Shown in pieces: positions 1 to 12,836 of a stretch of 64,000 bases of DNA. The DNA is from Branchiostoma lanceolatum (taxonomy: Eukaryota > Chordata > Leptocardii > Amphioxiformes > Branchiostomatidae): NCBI RefSeq assembly GCF_035083965.1, contig NC_089727.1:16568769-16632768 (forward strand), written 5' to 3'. How positions within the stretch are numbered: position 1 is the stretch's first letter; each line of letters opens with the position of its first letter. Below the pieces are notes generated by a model. It was not told the DNA's origin, did not search any database, and saw only the letters and a program-made list of their open reading frames with translations. The translations under genes were made by a program, and so were the position numbers.

Positions 1-2071
1 ATCAGCTGCTCAGTTTAAACCCTTTGAAAAAAAAGAAGACGTTGTTAACCGGCAATGCTGGTATGGGGTTCGTGAGTTTTGTGTTTTGTTAAATTATGTA
101 TTTTCCGTCCGAAAAAACGGAAGAACCAAAGATGGCGTCTGATGACGTTGATAAGAAGAATTTGGATGACCATTCACGGGAAACAAGTGGGAGAGATAAC
201 GACACGCATTAAAATACAAGAATATTCCTGTTCTTCTGACGGATCTTTCCGCGTTTACCAAAGTGCGGATGTACCAAAGTAGGCCGAAGCGAACAGGGTA
301 GTCACAGACATTGATGTGGTGGTGTCAATCAACGGAAGGATTTTTCCAAGAGAGCGGAAGAGGAAAGAAAGAAATACGACTGTACAACTGAAGAACAGAA
401 ATCGGGATGGCAGACAAGACGGGTGTCAGCCAGCGCCAACGTCGCAGAGAGGAGAGAGAAAGAAGAAAACAAAAGTAGTGGGGTTAAAGAAGAGGCGTGT
501 AAAATAACCCTGTGATCCAAGTCTGTGCCACATACATGTAAATATACATGTAATCACTGGTGTGGTGAACATTAATGGAGAAACCGCCTTCGGCGTCTGA
601 GGCGTGCAAACGTTGTCTTTGGCGGCGGGTACAGAAAACATTGAAAAACGCCCCTTAGCAGTATCGAGTCACCCTGCAGGGCTTTAAAAACACAAAATTG
701 ACAAAGACAGAAAACGAGCTGGTGGTATCGTGAGTTTGGATTAAATCGAATCTTTACCAATTTTTGCCGTTCAAACAAAGACGGAAAAAGCTACGGTTTG
801 CCGATCTCGTTGAATTAACTGTCAACTAAGAAGGAATAAGACCCGATGGTTGAACAACGTTCACAAGCAGTTCTTAAAGTCAAAGAGTTGGGGATATGAT
901 ACGTCGCCCATCAGAATCAAAGTGAAATGACGTTACAAAGGTAATGTGACGGATCTGCCAGGATGGACACTCGCACCGACTGGCTGCACGCGTGACTACA
1001 AGTATGAAACATCTTAGAAGATCATAGACATTGTGGTACAAATGTCTGGTAGTGTGAACACACTAAGACGAAAAACAATGGTAGAAAAAGAATCACAGGA
1101 AAAAAAACAGGCGTGTCAAGGAAAGGCGCGGTCCCAAACGCCATAAAACAATTGGCAAAGATAAGAAGAGAGAAGAATCACAAGACGTCTTGCAAGAGGC
1201 CTTGAAGAAATGGGCAGTGAAATCGAATGTCTGGGACTACGAACCAATCGGAGATCTAAGGCAATCTTTACCAGTTGAAGGTAGGTTGAATCCTTGGGAC
1301 TATCATGCACTCGCATGTATCGTCTCGTTTCATTCAGTCAATTTCTGGAAATGTAGAACATACAGTAGGCTAGATCTAGATTGCACTAATCCTTACACAA
1401 GTTACTGATTTGTAAATGCGTACCCCAAACGAACATAACGTATTGCCAATTTCTGAATCCAAGCTTTTCTCCAACTGACAATTGAAAATCACTAAAATAT
1501 GATCTCCAAGCAATTGCAAGTGCGGAAGAAATGTTTTGGAATATACATGTATATATCTAATATCTAATCTACAGGTGCTGTAGTCTAGATATTAGTTTAT
1601 CTAGCCATGCCAGTGTCCAAAAGGGATATACCAGTGTCCAACAGGAAACGACAGTGTTCAACAAGTCAGTGAGATGCCTGTAGGACGTGAGATGCCAGTG
1701 AGATGTCTGTAGGACGTCCGTGATGACACATGGACAGTTTCACCTGTGGACGTCAGGTAAAGCGCTTATGTACATTTTGTATGTGTAGTTCGTTGTGCGT
1801 CTTTAGTTCTCTCCGGATTGAAAACCAGCTGCGACTTACCTGCCAACAACGACTCCTAGCAGATTTCACACGCGATGCAGGCGGCTTGAACGGCATTTGG
1901 CAATTCAGTTTTCTTCGAAGCTTTCAGCTGTGCGACTAAGGGTTGTTTCAAACAATCGTTATGTGCCGTTCCACCTCTAGCTATCCATATTCATTGTACT
2001 GTAAATCTTACCACTTTCACGGTGGTTTGATTTTCGTGATTTCTAAAGGCAGTGATCTCTCCACCGCGAAT
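1..2071. other. Unassigned left edge with purine-rich open patches
   Basis: No gene was recognised here. On the plus strand an ATG at 133 in the context AAAGATGGCG opens a 26-codon reading frame. A second open stretch runs from about 315 to 510 and is rich in Lys, Glu and Arg. A third, about 1,045-1,271, is very basic, then reads EALKKWAVKSNVWDYEP and meets a good donor (GAAG|gtaggt) at 1,272. These patches lie in different frames with stops between them, so this may be pieces of a plus-strand gene, a decayed gene, or chance. From 1,300 to 2,071 nothing is evident except a short degenerate repeat of 'cagtgtccaa' and 'gtgagatgcc' near 1,610-1,720. Confidence 0.25.
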
Positions 2072-2430
2072 TTAAAGGAATCCCAAGCAATATTAGGGCC
2101 CGAAAGTCGGATTTTGAAAGTCAATTTATTTAGTAATTTCTATATCAGTTCAAACAACACTATCACATTGCATAGCAACGGCCATGATGCAAAAATACTA
2201 CGTTGTTGTAATGTGAGAACTCACTGAAAATCGTGGCCGGAGTTTTTGTAGGCTCGCAAAACTAAGGGGATCATCGTACAGCACGATTTTGCGCGGTTTT
2301 AAAATGCTCAAAGTATGAAGTTATTATGCAAATGTGCTAAATAGTGTTAGTAAATGGCACTACCATAAAGATATATCAGCCATCTCTTTATTTCCATATT
2401 TTGGGCCCTTATATTGCTTTGGTTGCCTTT
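2072..2430. mobile_element. Inverted-repeat element, family A (AAAGGCAACCAAAGCAATAT ends)
   Basis: The ends are inverted copies: the left reads AAGCAATATTAGGGCCCG and the right is its complement followed by GGTTGCCTTT. There is no coding capacity. Close relatives lie at 25,847-26,122 and 30,239-30,612, and looser ones at 7,210-7,296, 40,557-40,953 and 43,582-44,120. This is a nonautonomous DNA transposon (MITE) family. Confidence 0.75.
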
Positions 2431-2553
2431 GAAGATGTATACCTTCTTCTAGGACTCAACCGCGCATTCAATTCAAATCATTCAAAACCGTCTTTTCCCT
2501 CCAAATTTCCCATAAAGGGCCCACCAGGTACACGTGTAACAAGAGTAACAGAC

Positions 2554-4379
2554 TTTATTCAACTTCATACAAAATTATACATCTCTAAATCGCCTACAAA
2601 ACTACACAGACTAACTACAAAACTACCGTACACAGATACCTTTCGTATATGTAGGATATGTCTACAACAAGTGTGTACAGATGTGTGCATGGACTGGACA
2701 ATCTATTTGCTGTGATATGAGACATTTTACCTTCTATAGCAGCTAGGATATGTTACTACTTTGGCTTTGAACATGGTCTGGAGTGCAGGTTTTATGAGTA
2801 TCCTAATGCTAATGGCAAAGGAACACAATTTCTAATGCACCAGAATATTGCTTTTACATTAATTTTGTAAGTCTTTAAAACACTGCTAACACCATTTTTA
2901 CTTTCTCTTCCTACTTCCAACTGATTGGATTGTGGGTTATAGAATACTTTGGCCACTGCGGAACATTTCTTCATCCGTGTCAAAAGAACAGTTTGAACTT
3001 GAGTTGTTAACAGAGCCATCTATGTACTTTAAAAAAAACTGGACAGCAAGAGCTTTTGTTACTCATCCAACAAAAAGCTATACCTTATACTCATGTGGTT
3101 AAATGAAAAAAAGCTTAATTGTACAATTCTACATTAGTCAACATTTCACATCTTTAACATCACCTACCATGCACATGATTTCCCCAATCTATCACATTTA
3201 AGTTAATTACTTTCTGCTCCACTCCTAAGGCATCGCCAAAAACACTCAAACTACTGATGACTTTGTGTCTGACTTGAAGAATAAAACTACATTCTTCTTC
3301 TTGGAATTCAACACACTCTAAGACAAGATTCTACAACTTCTTGAAACAGATATAAAAAAAAAAAACTTGTTAAAAGTACTGTCTGCATTCTTCCTAACAT
3401 CTGCTTTAATTTTGATACAATCTAAAAATGTAACAATAAGAACAATAAAGACAATGGTCATTATTAAAGTTTTGATTGGCTGAACCACCATCAACATTAA
3501 GTTTCACGACTCTATCATATCATCTAAATCTCTGTTCACTTTTTACTTGAAGAATTTGATATAATATTTTTGCTGATCTTTCAAACTTCAGCAGCTAAGG
3601 CTAAGTCACACCAACAGTCACTACCATTCACATACATAATTTTCATGGCTACTTTTAAACAATTTTCTCATACATTTGTACTGTTTCAAACAGAACAGTA
3701 GTTTCCATACATTTTTGGTTACAAGTGTTTTGTATTGTGAAGCTACCTTGGTACATGGTGTACAATGTTCCTGTACTTTTACAGGTGACACATTATACCA
3801 GGTTGCCATTTGATACTATTTTCTAGTACATTATTCACACTGTGGAATGTACTAAATCATGTAATCGTGAAGATTACAGAACACAAAATTGTTGTCAAAA
3901 CACTTAAACAACTCTGAATCTGAATTTTTATTCTAACCACACGTTATATATGGCTTTTAGAAGAATTCAAGTAGACCTTACCTCTCAGTTGCACTACGCA
4001 CGAAAACAGTCTTTACATTTTGCGGATAAAATCATCTTACTTAAAATCTCGGAACACTAATTTGTGATTAAACTGCAGCATAATTCATAATAAAATCACT
4101 GATTATCAACATCATATATTCACAAGTCACTGGACCTTCCATATACAAAATCCTTGCAACACATCTTCAGTAAAAGGCAAAATACTATTTTGTAAAACAA
4201 GAGGAATACTGTCAAGAAGAAATCAGAATCATATGAACATCAATAACTCAAGTGTTACTAAAATTAGTTAAGAGTACTCAGAGAGATTAATATCATAAGT
4301 ATATTCTAGAGAGTTACAATGACTTCAGCAGCAATGCACAAGAGTTTAAGTACGACTCTTTGATATGTCATCACCATAG
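2554..4379 (-). other. Likely 3' UTR of TRMT9B
   Basis: This AT-rich stretch lies downstream (leftward) of the TRMT9B stop codon. It holds no inverted-repeat element and no open frame of note. The complement strand has a canonical AATAAA at 2,559-2,554. A UTR of about 1.8 kb is inferred, not shown. Confidence 0.4.
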
Positions 4380-7300
4380 TTATATTTTCCAAACCTGAAT
4401 CTTCTCTGCAATGACACACCAGTTAGCATGGTCGTAGAAGTCTTGCAGAATGTGTAGATTTTCCACATTTTCCTCTACAAGCCCAGCCAGTTCGCCCTCC
4501 CTGAACACGTGGTAGTACCTATGGTACTGCGACAAATCCTCTGGTTCCGCGTGTGTGGCCTCGTGCTTCATGTGGTGATTTCGGTAAAACTTTTCGTTGA
4601 TGTCTTCTCCACCAAGTGAGTGGGAACGCCCGCGGACGTGTTCTTGGTCCTGTCGGATTTGTTCTAGCGGTTTCCTCGCTCTATCTGCTGGGCTGTATTT
4701 GGTTTGTTGTTCTCTTGTTTCGCCGTTAGGTATGGAGACTTCTACGCCGTCGCTGTCTTCGGTGTTCTCGATGTCCAGCGATCGTGTCCGACGTTCCGCT
4801 TTAAGAAACGCGTCCGTGATCCCATTTGTCTTACAGCTGTTTGTTACATTCTGCTGGTCCAAGCCTTCCACAGAGGCGGCTGTTCTCTTGTCGTAGGTAT
4901 CCTCCCCCTGGGAAAGCTGTTCCATGCTGTTGTTCCACAGGCTTCGGAACAGACTGGTCTCCGAATTCCAATGATATCCATTCCGCTCTGTAAAGGGGAG
5001 GTTCAGGCCTAAGATAGTGAAGCTCCCCCGTCTTTTGGTCGGCTCTTGGCACTTGGAACTTTGCTGTAATGCACTTTGTGAGTGGTTCTTGTGGAGGGAG
5101 TGTTGGTTGTTGCTTGGACGTTGGATGGACTTTCTCAAGGAGTCTGGATGGTCTTGAAGATGGTGATTGTTTCTCTTGGACTTGTCTTTAACCTTTTTCT
5201 GCTTCTTAGGGATATTGTGAGCTGAAAATAAAAAGTGGTAACATTTAATTTTCTACTGATTATAGCCACTTGCAACTAAAATGTATTACATATTATGTTA
5301 AAAAGAACATTATTTCATCAGGTTATGGCATGAAGCTTAAGATTTCTCCATACTTTATTTTATTTATTTATCTATTCTTTGCCTCAGGCCCAGGGCCCAC
5401 ATTAGAAACAACAAGGACAGTATACAGACATAATATAACAAAAATACCATATACAATGTAGTGTCAAAACGTGCTGGCAGAAGGACCGATCGACAGTAGT
5501 ATTAGGCCAGTGCAGGCTCAGTGAGAAGAACTCGGAATTGCATAACAGTTGAATTATGCTGTTTCCAGACGCAAAGAGACGAGTTACAAAGGAGTGTGCC
5601 AGCTTCTGTGCCTACCTGTACTTTGGAGGTAGTGAGCCTGCATGTGCCAGGGGACCAGGACATCTTGAGCCTCAAACTGTGCAAAACAACAAAGCAACAT
5701 GTTTAAGCTTATAGACAGCTATCTCAAGTAACATAAAACATCAAAAATTGTGTAAAAAAGACAAGGGGGGACAAATGACATACTTTAAATTCAACCAGGT
5801 AAATTGTAAGACATTGTGGACTGATCGTGTCGAGATCTTACAAAAGCACATAACTGTTTTTTTTATCGTTAATGTTGAGAGTTTTTAGATCATTCAATTT
5901 GCTACTAAACATGAAACCTGACTGGCAGGTTGATATAAGAGGGTCTGCATGGGGGGTCTCGACAATGCTTTACGCTGAATTCAAAAGAACCCCCCAAGTT
6001 TTACACTAAAATCAAGGGAGGTAATTACGTAAATCTGGCAGCCTCGCTACGAATTACATGACTAAGACGGCTTTTCCTACGAATTACGGGAAATAAAAAT
6101 AGGTTGCCTACACTTTTTGGAAAAGAACATGCAGGCCCTCATACAATTTAAGGGAGACAACACTTTTACTCAGAAGAATTGACAGTGCTTGAGTACCTTT
6201 CTGTGTTGTTGCTCCAGCGCCCACACGTAGATCATGACCTGTCCCCCCGGACGCACCACTCGCGCCAACTCCCGTATCGCCGCCACCCTCCTCTCCACCG
6301 TGGCGAAATGGTGGATCACCGCGATGGAGATAGCAGCGTCGAAACAGTTGTCGCGATAGGGCAGCCGCAGGTTGTCGCACACCATGACCTCGTGACCCCT
6401 GCTGCCCGCGATACCAGCGAGGCTGTTGCAGTGGTCCGAGCCGAGTTTCCACGTAAACGGATTGATGTCCAGGTACTTCCCGTTTCCACATCCTAAAGAG
6501 GAGAAAAATGTGTGAAAAATAGTCAATAAAACACTTCTGTGTGTTAGGGAAAACATATCAAAGTTGGAAGTTGATAATGACTGTAATAGCTCATGAACAG
6601 TCTTTAGTAACTCTTACAACACCTCAAGGTGCGTATTCTACTTTTTCCATGTGAAAGGGTTGATGTCCAGGTACTTCTCGTTTCCACATCCTAAAGAGGA
6701 GAAAAATGTTTGAAAAACAGTCAATAAAACACTTAATATGTGTTAGGGAAAATATGCCGAAGTTGGAAGTTGATAATGACTGTAATAGCTTATGGACAGT
6801 CTTTACTACACCTCAAGGTGCGTATTCTACTGTTTCCACGTAAACAGGTTGATGTCCAAGTTTTTCTCGTTTCCACATCCTAAAGAGGAGAAAAATATGT
6901 GTGCAAAAAGGCAATAAAACACGTCTGTGTCAATAAAATACCTGGAAAAGAAATAGTAGTTGGCAGATAATCATGACTGTAATAGCTTATGGACAGTCTT
7001 CAGTAACTCTTACTATATACCTCAAGGTGCTAATAGTCTGCTTGGCTGGCCACTAGGACTTTTTCAATAAAGCTCATTCATGATGATATATCATCGCTTG
7101 ATCCTTCATCATCGATGGCAGTCCATTCCCCTTCCATTATACCCAATATCAAGCTAAAATCATTGCAGAATTCAAACATCTACATGTATAGTGACGTCTT
7201 TTGAACTAGTGATGTATAAAAATGACTAAATGAATTGACTTTCAAAATCCGATTTTCGGCCCCTTGAATATTGCTTTGAGCTGGTCTTTAATGGAAATAT

Positions 7301-10300
7301 ACTGCAACTTTTGAAGCCTTATGTATACTTGCTTCTTTGCGGTTCACCATGAAGTAGAATGTAAAGTAGCTTAAATCTTCTTAAGTTCTGCACGTACGAT
7401 GTCTCAAATTCACGCCCCGTTCACAAGCATTATTGCCAAACCATCTACAGATGCCTCCATCCATGATATTACTTCTAAAGGTCAAAAGGATCACAGTAAA
7501 GCTGAGAGTGTTCTCAAATTGAAGGAGCCTCAAGTGTTACCATATCATTAACCTTCCAACGCGACGGGAAGGACAGGTGATATTTACACATCTCTAGGCT
7601 GATCTGTCCTTGGGTTTATATATGGTTGCTCTTAGGTAACACAAGGTTATATGCATGTACTGTATTACCAACTTTATGGATAGAATATTGCATACAGTCT
7701 GTAAATACAGGATATTTATTTATTTATTGGTTATTTAGTTCCTTAGGCCAGATTTTTTCTTTTTTAATTTTAGCAAAAAAAATCATGCAAACAGAAGGCT
7801 GGGGTGAAAACTTGCACCTGACCCTGTTCACTCCCTGAAATTGTGTGCACCACCAAAGAATAAAGTTTCCTCTGAGATTCTGTTTTCCTGTTGATTTTCC
7901 AATCTAGCATTTTTTTAAAAATTCCGTTAACCAAGAAATTGAAATGGTGTGACCTTATTCAGTTCCTTATTGTAGAATTATCTAGAGGTATGATCGCATC
8001 GATATATCATTTCTAGAGAGGGGAGATACAACTTTGTACTTGTCAATGTCTTTCCCCTTTTGATATTTTCTCATTTTCGTCTGTATTGTTCTTGTCTAAT
8101 TATTCTGCCTGTCCAGTCTTCCTAACCTTCATCTTTTGAGAATTGTGGAGATCTGAGTGCAGCTTTCCATGCAGCAGCCACAGAAGATCTTTTCTTTCAA
8201 ATAATCTACCTCTCAGCAAGTTCTTCTAAAACCATACAGGTGTGAATACATATACTACTGCAGCGTTCTAAATACCCGTCTGCAATCTGCAAATTGCAGA
8301 AAGATTTTCAAGATTGCAGAAGAAAAATTTAACAACCTGCAATTTTGCAGAATAAAAAAATCAGGCTCAGGATTCAATGGTTCTCAATTTAGCCAAGGAG
8401 GTTATAATAATTTTAATATAGATTTAGCTAGCAGCGCTGTAGATAAACTGAAACCAGCGCCGAGCGAACTTGATGGGGTTTTGGTGCATGCCGACTGTCT
8501 CTGAGGTTCAAGTTTTTTCGGGGATTTCCGACACTTTCCGTGATAACTTCGGGGACGAATTGTGTGAGAAAATTTCAAATTCGTGCATTCCCGTCCTAAC
8601 CTTGCTAATCTCGCTAATCGAGTGAGAGAATATAGAATTACAGCAATGTTGCAAAGCTAGATATATGATGTAAATATTATCAAGTTGAGAAGGTTGTAGT
8701 ATGGAGGCTTGTGTATTTGCAGAAAATATTTTCAAATTGCAGAACAAAATTTTGACATTCTGCTAATTGCTAATAATTAGAAAACTTATTGGTATAGTAC
8801 ATGTACATGAATATATCTTTGGAAACAGAAGTTAAGTTAGGCATCACACGTACGTAGGTCAGTAACTTATCATTAGCCTCATGAAAAATGGAGGGGCTCT
8901 ATCTGCGGCCGCAAGAGGAAGTAAGGTATCTATAAATCAGTGTGTAACTTGATTACATTAGATTGTGATCTTTAGAACATCGATCCTGTTATATGTACAG
9001 TGTAGACTTCCCCAGTATCCCAACAAGCTCATTATAACGCAAGCGGTGAAATCATGCAGTTGAGATGCAGAGGTATTAGTTAAAGTTAAAATCCTCTCAC
9101 AACAAAAGGTATATAGGGCGGTGCCCATCCCCGTTTCATTAAGCCCTGGGCAACACTGTGGTGCAATCACTCCAGCAGGGGGCTAGTCCACTGGCAGTGG
9201 AGTGTGTTTAACCTACATGTACATACTGTTTCATAAGTATGTACCATTTTTATAAAGTCTTTGGTATGACTCAATGCGCCTCTTGTCCAGAGGTGTCCTA
9301 CCCGGGAGTTGAACTGCCCGGCCTTCTGGTTACAAGTCAATCAGAACCAGATGTGGTAAGTAACAGATCAAGAAGCGCAGACCACTACACCACAGGGACA
9401 CCCAGTTGCAGAGATATATCTCTCCTCAAACATTTCCAAACGAAAAATGTTCTTCCCAATACGTGTGATTTGGCCTGTTCTGATCAAACCATGTTTCAAA
9501 CATACTGTAGTTACATGCCATCGATTTGTAAAAGCTAATTTGTTCTGTTACCGGCCAGGTCTTGGGACAGTGGGCTGTATAGTACTGGTAGCGTTCTTAG
9601 TCCAGTGGTTAGCGATCATGCTTCTAGATCTGGAACTAGAAGTCCCGGGTTTGATCCCGGCTGTGTCGCTCACCCAACATGCGCCCTACCGGAAAGGGTC
9701 GCAGTCCTTAGGACGGGACGTTAATTGTCCGCTGTTCATTGTGCTTGTCGAAAAGAGCTAGGTGAATTTCCCCGGTAAAATGAACCTGTAAAAATACAGT
9801 ATATAGCGTCTGTCTTCTCTGTCACGACCAGTGGAAGACTTGTTCATTGAGTTCATTTGAGCTACTGGTTCGAGATCCCTTTCCTTTCCTACTACTGTAC
9901 TTTCTGGACTTGTCTAACATATTGAATTAGCATAGACAGATTTTCTTCTTCCATCGTAAAGTTCTGTGGCTCCATGCAGTATGTTATTACTCTTACACTT
10001 CATAGCAAACAAAAGATAGTGCATACATTGCTTTCTCCCAATGATGAGATCTATATATTTCTGTTATCAACACCAATGCATCAGTGCTTCAGATAACTAT
10101 GCCAGTAGCTGAATGTATACTATAAAGTTACATGATTCATGCTGAAACATTCTTAACAGCAGTCAATACAGAGCCCAGTTATTGTAACATAAGGAGTATG
10201 CAGAGACCAATAACGTGTGCATGTGACACTCAGATCATTGTGTCTTCCCACACAAGGGGAGATTCTCTCTTGGGATATACTGGTGCATTCAGCATGCATA

Positions 10301-12249
10301 CATGTACACATATGGTGGCTCCAGAATGTCTGCCTCTGGCTTACAGCTTATCACCAAGGGATTCTCTAGTTCATGTCTTATAAAAGACCACATCATTATG
10401 ACAAGTGCAACCCCCCTTCCCTTTAGAATACAAATGAAGGTCATTGTAGACTGTGCGAGCTTTCTTAGGGCTTTGTAAATGAAGAAGTACTTTTTATGGA
10501 TTATGAGCCCTTTTGTATGGGTTTTACACCATGAACTATGTACTGTTCTTGATGGTACACTTTTCTTAGATACTTCATTCTGAATCGCTGGCACTAGCAT
10601 TGTAAAATTAACTACACAGAGAAAGACCACAGCATTTAGGCAACACCAATTTAATTTCTTGGTTAACAGATTTTTTTTTTAAATTTAGCAAAAAAAATCA
10701 TGAAAACAGAAGGCTGGGGTGAAAACTTGCACCAGACCCTGTTCACTCCTTGAAATTGTGTGCATCAAAGTACAAACTTTCCTCTGAGATTCTGTTTTCC
10801 TGTTGATTTTCCAATCTAGCATTTTTCTAAAATTCCGTTAACCAAGAAATTAAAGTGGTGTGGCCTTAGTGACAAACAATAAGTATTGCACACCTCAAAA
10901 ACTTTTATTTGAATCCTAATTGAAGGAATCTGGTGAAAAATGCAACTTTTACTCAAAGAAAATGATTCTTTATGAAGTGAATATCAATTCAGCACCAAGG
11001 ACAGGGCACTATTTTTGTACACTGGGTTTGTTGGCAGTTTATTCAACAGTAACTGTTGGATCTTAACATATGGCTGATAATGTTTAAAGAACTTTACTCA
11101 AGCATAACGTACCAGGTAGATACCAACTGAAAACAAGTAAAAACTGCCATTTTGAAAATATTTAAATTCGGGATGTTTCAAAAAGATAACTCTTAATTCC
11201 TGATACTTTGGCTCTAAGGTTTATAGTCATGTAGCATAAGGCCATGGGTATGTAATTTCAATCATACATACATACTATATGTGGCCTTGTGAACTCTAAA
11301 GGGAATGGCTAATTCATAGATCACAATGGGACTGAAGGAAAAAGGACGGAGAGGAAAATAATTACGACCATCCAGGTTCTAATAAAGTACTTTGACCTGC
11401 GAAATCATCTTCGACTACTGTACCAGGATATGTAACATTACGGTAGTGTCAACGATCCAACATTGATGTCCTGACATTTACTGCTGGCTCTCTGCCATAC
11501 ACTTTACTCTGATGACCTTTCTGACTCTGTAGCCCACTTCCTTCCAGATATGATGTGTTACAACGAAAAAGGGAGACCTTTTGCATACTGATTTATGTGT
11601 GAGCAAGGAGCTATCTGTGAAAGGGTGCATTAGACATGTCTTATGTATCTTTATCAGCTAACATAAGAAAAGAGTCTTTCATCTATAGATTGTGTAGATT
11701 CAACAATTAAAGTAAATTCAATTGCAATTTTCTAGACAAGATGTACGTTAACATTTCAATGGTAATAAAATGGTTAAGGATGGTGATATTCTTAACCCTC
11801 AATAATAAACAATGAGAATTATCACATAGGCAGATGATGTTGACCAATCAGAAGTCCCCATTTCATCGGTTATGATGCCGCAATGTCATAGAAGTACCAC
11901 AAGTGGCGAATAATACATCTCATAAAATCACCTTGCTCGCTCCCTCTGTGATTTTATTCGGTGGTTATAGCAAGTAACTTGAAGGCCTTATGACACTATA
12001 TACACCTCGGGGTTGGCCATTAACCCTGAATCATACGTACACCATGCCTTGTCAAAATCTAACTTTAAAATGAACTGAACCAAACCTACCGACATCAGCG
12101 ATGAGACTTCCAGGCTCCTGTTCCATGAGGAACTGTTTGACCTGTGGCCAGGCCTTGTAGCGCGTGTCGCTGAAGTGTGGTGCGATCCGGTCGTAAACAT
12201 CGTGGACGTGCTGCTTCTCTAGCTGGATGGAGTGCTGCTCTCGGTCCAT
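4380..12249 (-). CDS. TRMT9B: TRMT9B-type tRNA methyltransferase homologue
   Basis: Four coding exons read right to left: 12,249-12,090; 6,492-6,197; 5,676-5,616; 5,221-4,380. All junctions are GT-AG and phases agree, giving 452 residues (human about 454). Residues 1-53 include [19 protein letters not shown]. The exon 1/2 junction rebuilds the SAM-binding motif [13 protein letters not shown]. Exon 2 carries [20 protein letters not shown] and IHHF, exon 3 has DVLVPW, and the long last exon has a polar serine-rich linker and then the family's C-terminal signature [11 protein letters not shown] and NWCVIAEK. The family is related to yeast Trm9 and the methyltransferase half of ALKBH8 (wobble-uridine modification); TRMT9B itself is linked to tumour suppression and synapse growth. 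No AlkB or RRM domain is seen. The start is the ATG directly after a CTAG; a non-coding part of the exon probably begins at 12,294, after an acceptor. Both exons 1 and 2 have truncated tandem copies upstream. Confidence 0.93.
6459..7033 (-). repeat. Tandem partial copies of TRMT9B exon 2 start and intron
   Basis: Three units of about 190-200 bp start near 6,459, 6,658 and 6,847. Each contains the first ~16 codons of exon 2, the acceptor (ctctttag) and flanking intron. The leftmost is the real exon. The two upstream copies still read [15 protein letters not shown] and [15 protein letters not shown] before a stop, so the Gly-x-Gly SAM loop is changed (GNG to GNE) in both. Confidence 0.85.
7210..7296. 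mobile_element. Partial copy of inverted-repeat family A
   Basis: Only one end is preserved. The text from 'gactaaatgaattgacttt' to 'aatattgctttgagc' matches the right halves of the copies at 2,072 and 30,239. It lies in TRMT9B intron 1. Confidence 0.6.
7745..7953. mobile_element. Inverted-repeat element, family B (GGCCACACCAATTTAATTTC), left end damaged
   Basis: It shares the internal block 'cagaaggctggggtgaaaac' and the right end 'gttaaccaagaaattgaa..gtgtgacctta' with copies at 10,639, 13,493 and 20,915. There is no coding potential. It lies in TRMT9B intron 1. Confidence 0.7.
8260..8785. other. Intron stretch with inverted 'gcaaattgcagaa' motifs
   Basis: Clusters of 'tctgcaaattgcag' at 8,280-8,345 and 'aaattgcagaac..tctgctaattgc' at 8,710-8,775 bracket about 500 bp. 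This may be another inverted-repeat element, but the ends are not sharp and no target duplication was found. Confidence 0.3.
9075..9406 (-). mobile_element. tRNA-headed SINE, family S3
   Basis: Read on the minus strand it starts 'tgtccctgtggtgtagtggtc' (A-box-like), goes through a short T-arm-like 'gggcagttcaactcccggg', and continues through 'aagactttataaaaatggta' to 'gcgccc'. The same element in plus orientation lies at 57,372-57,870, where the T-arm region has expanded into a minisatellite. Confidence 0.7.
9580..9825 (+). mobile_element. tRNA-headed SINE, family S2
   Basis: The head 'tagtccagtggttagcgatc' resembles a tRNA A box, and 'gggtttgatcccggc' resembles the T arm and B box, about 50 bp apart. 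A non-tRNA body follows, to 'gtaaaaatacagtatatagc'. This is a pol III-derived retroposon, not a functional tRNA: there is no proper acceptor pairing. Confidence 0.65.
10639..10865. mobile_element. Inverted-repeat element, family B, with TTA target duplication
   Basis: The ends are GGCAACACCAATTTAATTTC and the complement of GGCCACACC..TTAATTTC. TTA flanks both sides (10,636-10,638 and 10,866-10,868), as PIF/Harbinger elements produce. It lies in TRMT9B intron 1. Confidence 0.75.
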
Positions 12250-12836
12250 CTAGGAAGATGCCCTTCTCTCTGCACTGTCGCAAGACCTCTTCAGCTGAAA
12301 ACAGGAGAAATGATCTATCAGAAACACAGCTTTGATTCTACGTTGTCAAGATTGTAATCAGGGACATGCTGCTTTTCTACCTGGATGGAGTGCTGCTCTC
12401 GGTCCATCTACTGGAAGATGCCCTTCTCTCTGCACTGTCGCAAGACCTCTTCAGCTGAAAACAGGAGAAAGATTCTATCAGAAACACAGCTTTAATTCTA
12501 CGTTGTCAAGATTGTAATCAGGGACATGCTGCTTTTCTACCTGGATGGAGTGCTGCTCTCGGTCCATCTACTGGAAGATGCCCTTCTCTCTGCACTATTG
12601 CAAGACCTCATCTCTTCAGCTGGAACCAGGAGAAATAATCTATCAGAAACACAGCTTTAATTCTACGTTGTCAAGATTGTCATCATGGACATGCTGCTTT
12701 TCTAGCTGGATGGAGTCCATCTAGGAAGATGCCCTTCTCTTTGCACTGTCGCAAGACCTCTTTTCTTCAGCTGGAACCAGGAGAAAGATTCTATCAGAGC
12801 CACAGCTTTGATTCTACGTTGTCAAGATTGTCATCT
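12207..12836 (-). repeat. Four-unit tandem repeat carrying the TRMT9B start exon
   Basis: Units of about 160, 160 and 151 bp are marked by 'gcccttctct' at 12,260, 12,420, 12,580 and 12,731. On the minus strand the units carry a splice acceptor (ttcag|CTGAAGA), a short leader, the start ATGGACCGAGAGCAGCAC (damaged in the rightmost unit), and intron-like spacer. Only the leftmost unit continues into the real exon; the middle copies change CAGCTAGAG to CAGGTAGAA, creating a possible donor. Confidence 0.88.

Noticed and set aside
9580-9670. Possible tRNA gene
   Set aside because: A and B boxes are present but the acceptor and anticodon stems do not pair and the SINE body follows directly.
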